In this document: positions 1 through 9,100 of the stretch, piece by piece
How the letters are laid out: every line of letters starts with the position of its first letter
How positions within the stretch are numbered: position 1 is the first letter of the stretch
Source of the DNA: Mnemiopsis leidyi
Lineage: Eukaryota > Ctenophora > Tentaculata > Lobata > Bolinopsidae
Length of the DNA: 22,256 bases
NCBI GenBank assembly: GCA_000226015.1
Contig: JH153233.1
Span: 1 to 22,256, forward strand
Direction: 5' to 3'
Notes under the pieces: generated by a model
The model's database searches: none
What the model was told of the DNA's origin: nothing
The model's input: only the letters and a program-made list of their open reading frames with translations
Position numbers and translations under genes: made by a program

Positions 1-137
1 ATTGTGACTATGGTGGTCCAAATTAGTGATGCAAATGAGTCCACTACTTTCTTTGATTTGGATGTTAGTATCGCGATTTTAGCATCGTTGGGATAGATTT
101 GCCCTCCCTGCTCCCTCAATTGTGACAAAAAGTGTAC
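1..137 (-). CDS. NOMO: Probable NOMO exon 22 (cytosolic tail), runs off the window
   Basis: After an acceptor AATCAG|GTACAC the frame set by exon 21 stays open to base 1. It starts VHFLSQLREQGGQ, which is like the vertebrate LLLQLTSRLQG that follows the helix, and includes a basic TSKSKK stretch. Beyond that the likeness fades, and a possible donor AAA|GTAGTG lies inside, so the true 3' border may be before base 1 of the window. The stop codon is not seen. Confidence 0.55.
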
Positions 138-3100
138 CTGATTTGTGGACGTCATCAATATATTCCATGCCGTTGTTTTCCGTGGATTGTTCGGGAATAT
201 CTCCACTGTTTCTGTTCATAACACTATGGTACACCTAGCAAATATACAATACAGTATACACAATAGCTGCACTGTAATACACAAGTTAAATACAAGTACA
301 AGTCTTACACTGATTCGAACTCATTTGCATAAATGGAAGTTAATTATATTTGATACTGACGCTATGCCTCCTCGAAACGTAACTTATCAGTATAGAGAGA
401 TAAAACTCCAACAAACCTGAGCAAATACAGGAACTAGTGTAGCGTGGTTAGCGGCCAGTACCATGGACAGAACGATAACTGCCACAGCAGTGAAGCTCGC
501 TCTTGTAACTGAAGTTGGAGGTTACTAATTATCTATTCGGGTAATCAGCATTCAACTCTCAAAATTTTACAGTCTCGTGTTTTTATATAAAACATTTTCC
601 AGGCAGACAACGATATAGCGCCTAGAACAACATTTCACTTTTAAGTCTAAACGATTCGAGGACATATAAATGTAGACGGCGGCCGGTGCTCTGTAGTGCG
701 AGCCGCCCGTCAGCCAACAAACATCGTATTGATCATGAACACGTTCTTTAAATCGACAAATAAGTTGATAAGTTGTTTTCTAAGCTAATTAAGTAACATT
801 CGTTAACTACCTTGTTCTTGAGGCACACTCTTTCTGATTGGTTTAAACGAAATGTCAGTGTGCTGGTATGGTCCTTCAGACTTTAACTTGACGTCGGGAA
901 TCTTAAACTGTACAGGAATGTTATAAAGGAATGTTATAAAGTAATGTTATAAGGAATGCTATGAACGAACATAGTCGCTTAACACAATGTCTGATACAAT
1001 CAGATAAATCAGAAATACGACTAACTGATAAGACACCGTACATTGTACATGGAGGGTGAAAGGGAAGATTCCAATTTCACAGTGAAGACATGAGATAGAT
1101 CCATTTCCGGGAATATGAAGAGTCTGCTTTGGTCCAGCGGGGAGGTGTGGACTTTTCTGCCGTGTTCTTTTGACTCGTCTATCAGAATTATCTAAGAGAA
1201 AGAAACTTTGATAATAAGCAGATTCTGGAGGCAGGCGACAATTTTGATTTTTTTTCTCACCACGAAAGAGTTGTGGAATCATTAAATTGCCAATGTTTAA
1301 GGTTAGGTTGGTAGTTTGAACGCAAGTCAAAACTGAATCAAGCAACTATATAGCGGTAAATTTATTCTCTCAGGCAAAACGCGCTCAAAATACGCGCGTT
1401 TCGAAGGACTGAAAAATGTTGTTTTCATAACAAGTTTGCACCGCGGCTTTCAAATATTAGTGAAAAGGAGTGTCACCGACAATGTTCAGATCCTGAACTA
1501 AGATGAATCTACGTCCAGTAACTTATATCAAAAGTTTTAGTTGTGTTAGTCTCTCGGAACATACCTTAGTGGTTGGTATGTATTCGTCAGCAATATCGAT
1601 GTAGCCCGTTATATCGAATGTCGTGGGTTTATGGAAAATGATGAAGTTTACATTCTCACTGTCAGTTTCTCCAACCTGAAAATTATAATGTTTACATTCT
1701 CACTGTCAGTTTCTCCAACCTTTAAGGATCCAAAAAGGATCCTTAAAATCGTAATCAATCGCGAAATCAAAGGTTTTTGACTCCTTCCCAAAATACCTTT
1801 CTCTATGGTTTGTCACAAAAATATGTACATTCCAAGAAGATACTAACCTGGATGATGCGAGAAGAAGGAGATGCTCGTCTGACGTCAGGGGACTTGTCAG
1901 ATCGTACAGTAATGGTAATGGGACAGTTTGGAGGCAGTCCTCTGATCCTGTACTCACCTTCAGGTCCTGAAAGAGATGACACTTTAGACTTCTGACATCG
2001 AAGTCGATATGTCAGTGCTTTAGGATATTAAAGGTACGTTATGGCATGCAAAAAATGAGTCAAAACAGACAACGGATACGATAGCCACACAGCACACTTT
2101 AGTTTAACCATCTATCGTTTAAATTTGCTCAAATCCTTATTCCTTATAAAGATTAAACATAGAAAACTATCTGTAGAACCAACCAGAAACTCCTTCTTCC
2201 AGTAAAGCACAGTTTCCGGCCCCGGCAGCTTCAATAACGACACCCGCTTGTGGTGTACCGTTTAGTGTAGTTATTGTACCGTAACAACTGAGTTTAGTGT
2301 AGTTATTGTACCGTAACAACTGAGTTTAGTGTAGTTATTGTACCGTAACAACTGAGTTTAGTGTAGTTATTGTACCGTAACAACTGAGTTTAGTGTAGTT
2401 ATTGTACTGTAACAACTGAGAAGCGGGATTAAGAAAGGTTGGAAAGTGGGGTCATCATTCATGGTTAGGTTATGTGGGGTTAAAAGTTTTAATTGATCAT
2501 CGTATTTAGGATCGATAAAACAAAGTGAATAAATTGTGCCTTATCTCTCGAGTAAGTACCTGAAAGCTACACGCTTGGCAAGAAGTTCCACTTCTACTTC
2601 CAGTCCCTCGGTCACAGTCAACATCTTAGAACTTGGTGTGAAGTGGTACTCTTTCATGATCGGCCTAGAGATTTGTCTGTCAGCTTTTTGTTAAACTTAA
2701 TCTTAAGTTTGAAAAAGGCTCTTGCGATTAGAAAATATTACAATAATGCACAAGTTCTTCAAAACTTATTTCACTACAAAAAATTCGAATAAATTACTGA
2801 AAACAAGATGAACTTCCAAAGTCAAGTGTTAAGTTTCACTCAACAAAGTTTTACAGCTCTGACAATTATAACCTGATGTAGTAGTCCCCAGGTACTAGCC
2901 CTGATAAGACGAGAGGTCCATCCTCCAGAACAACGTTGTTACGATACCCCTTCGTACTGGATACCGACACAAGGGCTCCAGATAGTACACTTCCATCTGT
3001 AATGTAGTTAGTTGTTGTGGAAACTAAATATTTTAGTACACCTCCATCTATAATGTAGTTATTTGTAGTGGAAACTAAATATTTTAGTTCACCTCCATCT

Positions 3101-6100
3101 GTAATGTAGTTATTTGTAGTGGAAACTGTACATTTTAGTACACCTCCATCTATAATGTAGTTATTTGTAGTGGAAACTAAATATTTTAGTTCACCTCCAT
3201 CTGTAATGTAGTTATTTGTAGTGGAAACTAAATATTTTAGTACACCTCCATCTGTAATGTAGTTATTTGTAGTGGAAACTAAATATTTTAGTATGCCAGC
3301 ACAAGATAAGCCACAAGATATAATGTAGTTAGTTATTTGTAGTGGAAACTAAATATTTTGTATGCCAGCGCGAGATAAGCCACACTTTTCAATAGCGTTT
3401 ATATAAAGAAAAATTTTAGCAAATTTCTACAATGAACACTGATCAAACCTACTTCTTTAGTTCTTATAACATGTTGGTAAAACCAGGATCATTTCAGAAC
3501 GGGCTATCATTACATCAAAGAACGGTATTTTTAAGAAGGTGTCGCGAGTTTGCTTCCTATGTGTCAGCGATTGACCAATGCAATGAGAATCTAGGATCGC
3601 CCAATAAATTTGAAGGAACACTCTCAGAAACAATAGAAAATTGCGACACTTTCCCACGAATACCTTTCTCTACAATTTACCTTGTTTAATAGAGACGGTC
3701 AGTTTACTCAGCTTAGTTGCTACAAAGTCGTGTTCTCTCTCTTCGCTCTTCTTTATGTCGTAGTCCTGTTTTTCTGCTGATACCTGTACAAACAGACAGT
3801 AAACAGAACAGAAATAGATACTTCCGAGCAACCAAGATTCTTATCACATCCTTCCCAATAGAAGATGTCATAAATGTAGATGAATGATCCCCAAGTCCCT
3901 ATTCCCTAATCAATGTCAAATATAGCATAACAGCTATAATTTAAGAACACAATGTACCAATGTACCAATTCCAATGCACCAATGTACCAATGTACCGAAC
4001 CGAGACAAATAGCTGACCTGATAGTTAAGGGTATTGTGAAGAGGACCGATACTATACGCGCCGTCCTCGTCTGTTATCTGTGTCAACTTGAGGTCAGGAC
4101 TGTCAGGTGAGGTCAGGGTTATCAGCACTCCGCGCACCGCCGGCGTGACTTTTCCTGATGTGTGGAACAGTGTTCAACGAATCCGTTTTTTAGATGTTTT
4201 CTAAAATTCATTTTAGCGGTTCAACTGAATGGTGTGCTCTCTGAGCAGTGAGCAAAACAATTACAACTAGAAAGTTATCATGTATTCGATATACTTATAA
4301 TTAATTATCTCATTACATCCAAATACCTCAACTTACAAATAATTGTCTGACAGTGAACATACCTGATACAAATGTGCCGGGTTGTCCGGTAAAACTAGGT
4401 ATGATAGTAGGACAATACAAGTCAGACACTACTGTAGTCTGAGATATTGGTGTAAAGAGGAGGTTTTCAGAGGCCGGCTTCACCAAGTAGTGCTGGGGGG
4501 AGGGTAATTCAGTTTAATTCAGTTTAATTCAGGAGTTCAGTTTAATTCAGTTTAATTCATTTCAATTCAGTTTAATTCAGTTTAATTCAGTTTAATTCAG
4601 GAGTTCAGTTTAATTCAGTTTAATTCAGTTTAATTTAGGAGTTCAGTTTATCTGATTTGAGTGTTTTTAAATTAATGATTTTAATAGACTTAGTGACAGT
4701 TTAAACAGATCAGCCCAAAAAAGTAAATTCAGTACTCCGGTAGAACCCCGAACGGCCCACGAACGGCTCGTTAACCCATCACGTGGTCTACCTGGTTAGG
4801 TGAACTCCAGGTTTGGTATGTAAACAATGTTATTCCTTCTTCATCAGCAGGTCCGGAAGGAACTGCCTCAAGTGTGATCTTGTCGTGTGTGTCAATGTTG
4901 GTCAGGATAGCTTGTACTTTTCCCGTTGTGTACTTCAACTTCATAGTACCTGTACAAGGTACAGTAAAACCTCTATCTACTGTACCTCTATTTACCGTGT
5001 CCCTCGATTCACCGGGCCTTCTCCCTTTCCCCCGCGATGCCCGGTAAATAGAAGTTTCACTGCAATATGCGAATAAATACAATTTGGATTTGGACAAGAA
5101 ACAATATTCTCATCGTGGAGTATAAATTTCCGGAACAAAGAACAAAACGGTAAAAACAAACCTGTAACAAGATGTTGAGTAGCGGTAAGGACAAGTTGGT
5201 TGGCTTCAGCAGTGTTGAACTGGTAGGTGGGAGGGTCGAACTTGTGACACGCGTACGGAACTAAGTTGTATACTCCGGGTTTCTTCAGGCAGAATCTGGG
5301 CACGTGATTATAATTTAGTATGTTTCTCTTGTCACGTGATTTGTATCATTGTATGATTAATTTAATACGAGATAAAACGAAATCATAAGGTGGTTGCACC
5401 CAGTTTACTTCAGAAGGGTCTCATAAGTCGATCCCTTTTTTCACCGCGCGGGTTGCTCAAATAAAATTGAAATTTAAAATGTACAATAAAATGAACCTGT
5501 TAATCACGTGACTTGACAAACCTGTTAGTTCCCTTCTCTAAACTGAAGGTTCCCACATCCGTGTTCTCGTTGTCTCCAGCTACGGTAAAGTTCAGCTCGG
5601 CTGCGTGGGAAACTTCCAACTTCATTATGTACCCTGATGAAAATTCGTATTTAACACAGTACACAACCAATAAAGCCACAATTAACACAGTACACAATCG
5701 ATAAAGCCACATTTAACACAGTACGCAACCAATAAAGCCACATTTACCACAGTACACAACCAATAAAGCCACATGAAGCCACATTTAACACAGAACACAA
5801 CCGATAAAGCCACATGAACCACAATTAACACAGTACACAACAAATAAAGCCACATGAAGCGACATACCGGACTGTTCGAAAGAAGGAGTCTCAAGAACAT
5901 CCTCAACTGTAACTGTGTGTTCTGTTTCTTTCCAACACCAAGCAGGGTAGTCCACTGTAACCTGGTGACGTTAATTGCTAATTCACTATACACAGTTATA
6001 CACACCTATACACAACTATACACACCTGTACACATCTATACATAGTTATACACATATATACACGACTATACCTTGTATTCTCCAGGGAGTATACCACTAA

Positions 6101-9100
6101 CTCTCCACGCCCCACTCTCCACCTCCGCAAGATGCCCCACCCCTGCTCCTGACGTCAGATGTACTTTAACTCCGGCACAGTCCCCTCCAATACACACCAC
6201 AGTACCGTGCAGTGTAGCTAGGGACTGTGAGAACTGGATACTGTCTACAGGGCCGCTCGTTACTGTCACATCCACTTTGAGGGGGGCGAGACGTAGACCG
6301 TCACGTACTTCTTGTGTCCCTACTAGAGCTTGTAGGATGTACTTTCCTGGGGTAGGAAATATTGCGATTTGGACTGGAAGTGTTCAAATAGGTTTGATAG
6401 AGAACGGTATTCTTGGGGAGGTGTCTCAAATTTCAAACTCCATTTCTCTAATTGTTATGCTTCTTCCTTGGTTTTTTTAGGTCAATCTGTGTCTATTGGA
6501 CTATTTGAGAGTATTTCACGACCGAGAACTAAGACACTCGGTCGAAGAAAGATTGAAGAAATAGGCTCCCACAAATACCGTTCTCTATAGTTTCATGATT
6601 AATTTAAATCGACCTATTTATCAACAAAGTTTATCAACAAAGTTTTCCATCAACAAAGTTTATCAACAAAGTTTATCAACAAAGTTTAGTTGCAAAGTTT
6701 ATCAACACAGTTTAAAAGAGCGTTATTTTACTACATCACCGCATTTTTCCATCAAGCGAAATTTTTAAATACATAGTACTATTTATCAACAAAGTTTATC
6801 AACAAAGTTTATCCACAAAGTTTAAAAGAGCGTTATTTTACTACACCACCGTATTTTTCCATCAAGCGAAATTTTTAAATCATACTATTTATCAACAAAG
6901 TTTATCAACAAAGTTTATCCACAAAGTTTATCAACAAAGTTTAAAAGAGCGTTATTTTACTACACCAATAATGCATTGTAAGATTACACTATTACAAGCG
7001 TGTATTATTATGCCCAGTACACAACATTCTACCTGGAGAAACTTTGAAGCAGAAAGCCCCACTTGTATCAGTACTAGTTGTAACCAGGGCAGTGTTAGAA
7101 TCCTCCTCTGCGGAGGGACGTAGTCCTACTTTGCGCTGGCCAAGCGGCAGTGCGGAGGCGGGCGGTGTTGACATCTCTAGAACTCCACAGAGTTGATAGG
7201 CGTTAGCTCGGATATCTGATATGGGGTTGTGAGAAGTTGTTATATAGGATGCAGGAAGATGTATAGCAATGAAGAGGATATGGAAACATTGCTTTGGAGT
7301 AATCTCAACTTTAATACAGCATTTAATCTTGACCGTAACTACTAAACGAAGTTTTTAGATTTAAAAATTGATGTCTTTATTTGTACGTCATATACATTTA
7401 TGACTAAAAAAGACAAGTGGCAACAAATACAGAGTTTCAGAAAAGACGAACCCCTACATCTCCACAACATAAACCTGGCAAAGTGGGGTTGTTGGGGGAA
7501 ATCTCGAGAACTTCAGTAGAGAAATAATATCCCTTCAGTTTGGCTACAACTTCGTATTTACCGCTCGTCACGTTGCTCAGTTCAAATTGTCCTTCTGAGT
7601 CTGTAACTGCCACTTTGTCTCCTAAAGGGAAGAGTGTAGAGAAGTGTTGAGAAAGGGAAACAAGAGTTGGATTTCAGATGCGGGGATGACGACGCAGCAA
7701 GTCAAGATCATATTGAATAGCAAAAATATTTCCTTTTTGCATAATTATGGGTCTCGATGCTTAAATAAATCAAAACTCTCAAAGATATATCGAGAATATT
7801 CAGCTCCTGCTCGTAAAACACACTAGATAACCGTACCGTTAACGAAGATGTTAACTCCCGGGAGTTTCTTTCCGTTCTCCATTGCATCAAGTACACGGCC
7901 TGAAAGTGAGTAATACAGTTATGTAAGGGTAATTTAGATTTAAGGTGAACATACTAAGTACATTCCAGGCAAATTCTAGGTACATTATATGTACATTCCA
8001 GGCAAATTCTAGGTACATTATATGTACATTGCAGAATGAAATTATGAATCATTCTAGATACATATGCTAACACGATTATGATCTATCTTCACTATTAAAA
8101 TACCTGATCAGAAATCATACATTATTTGATTATCTTGTCAGATATGCATTATGCAAAACAAAGCTATATTGCGAAAATAAACTAATTAACCAGAATAATT
8201 AACACAACAAGTGACTAAGTAACTTACCAATAACAGCGAAACCGTTGACAGTGAAAGCCTCAGGGACAACAACAGTGTCAGATACAACCTTAAAAGTAAG
8301 CTGGCTAGGGGAGACGTCGAACGTACTGTATTCTGATTGGTAGTGAGGTACTACCTTGTATTCACCTGCAATGTTAGGAAGTTTGTTGTAGTTATCATGG
8401 AATGATGAAGTACATTAACTTTCCGTTAAATGTTTGACGTGAGGTGAAGATAGAAGGACCATAATAAGGAATGTAAATTATCAGAATAAACTTCAGCTGA
8501 AAACTACCCGAGTCAGGCGGTAGTAAAAATAAGAGAACAATTCAGCATTAGAATTAGAAATTTAGTGAGGTCATTAAGCCATGCCTGCCGATGGTAAGAC
8601 TATAAACTCGGCCAAAGTGGCGGCAGTCAAATTTGGAATTTACATTTCATGTAAAATTGGAATGAGAAAGATAATAAGGAGATAGGGGACTAGAATTAAC
8701 GGACTTAGGTCGATAGATAGTCAAGATATATAGTCAAAATATTTGCTGATAACCATAAAATTGATGATACCGAAGCGAGAAAATTAAATTTGAAATAAAT
8801 AGGATTATCAACAGAGCAGTTAAGATGTACATACCAATAATTAGCTGACTACAATCCTCTTATACAATTAAATCCTGTTTACATAACATGACTAACCAGG
8901 GGATAGGGAGGGGAAGTAGTAGTTCCCGTTAGAATCACTCACAACTTTACACACTCCCCGCTCACTCTCCACTGATACACATCCCTCCACAACACCACTA
9001 CCGCCAGACAACGGCGTCAGGTAAATCTCAACTCCCGCGATGGGCTGTCCGGAGCTTTGAACCATGCCGCGCGCGTCGTACGAGATAATCGAGAAGGGCT

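Noticed and set aside
145..420. Plus-strand ORF of 91 codons
   Set aside because: Overlaps NOMO intron 21 and the exon 21 border antisense, with no protein likeness.
1031..1042. Exon 19 donor GTGTCT at 1036
   Set aside because: Gives a frame with a stop in exon 20; donor GTACGG at 1041 gives a gap-free NOMO alignment.
959..1345. Minus-strand ORF of 128 codons
   Set aside because: It is exon 19 read in a wrong frame together with flanking intron; the correct frame matches NOMO.
2261..3370. CRISPR-like appearance of the regular arrays
   Set aside because: Units are contiguous tandem repeats without variable spacers, in a eukaryotic intron context.
3432..3689. Plus-strand ORF of 85 codons and its antisense 66-codon partner
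   Set aside because: Lie within an inverted-repeat element and run over NOMO exon 13 antisense; no protein likeness.
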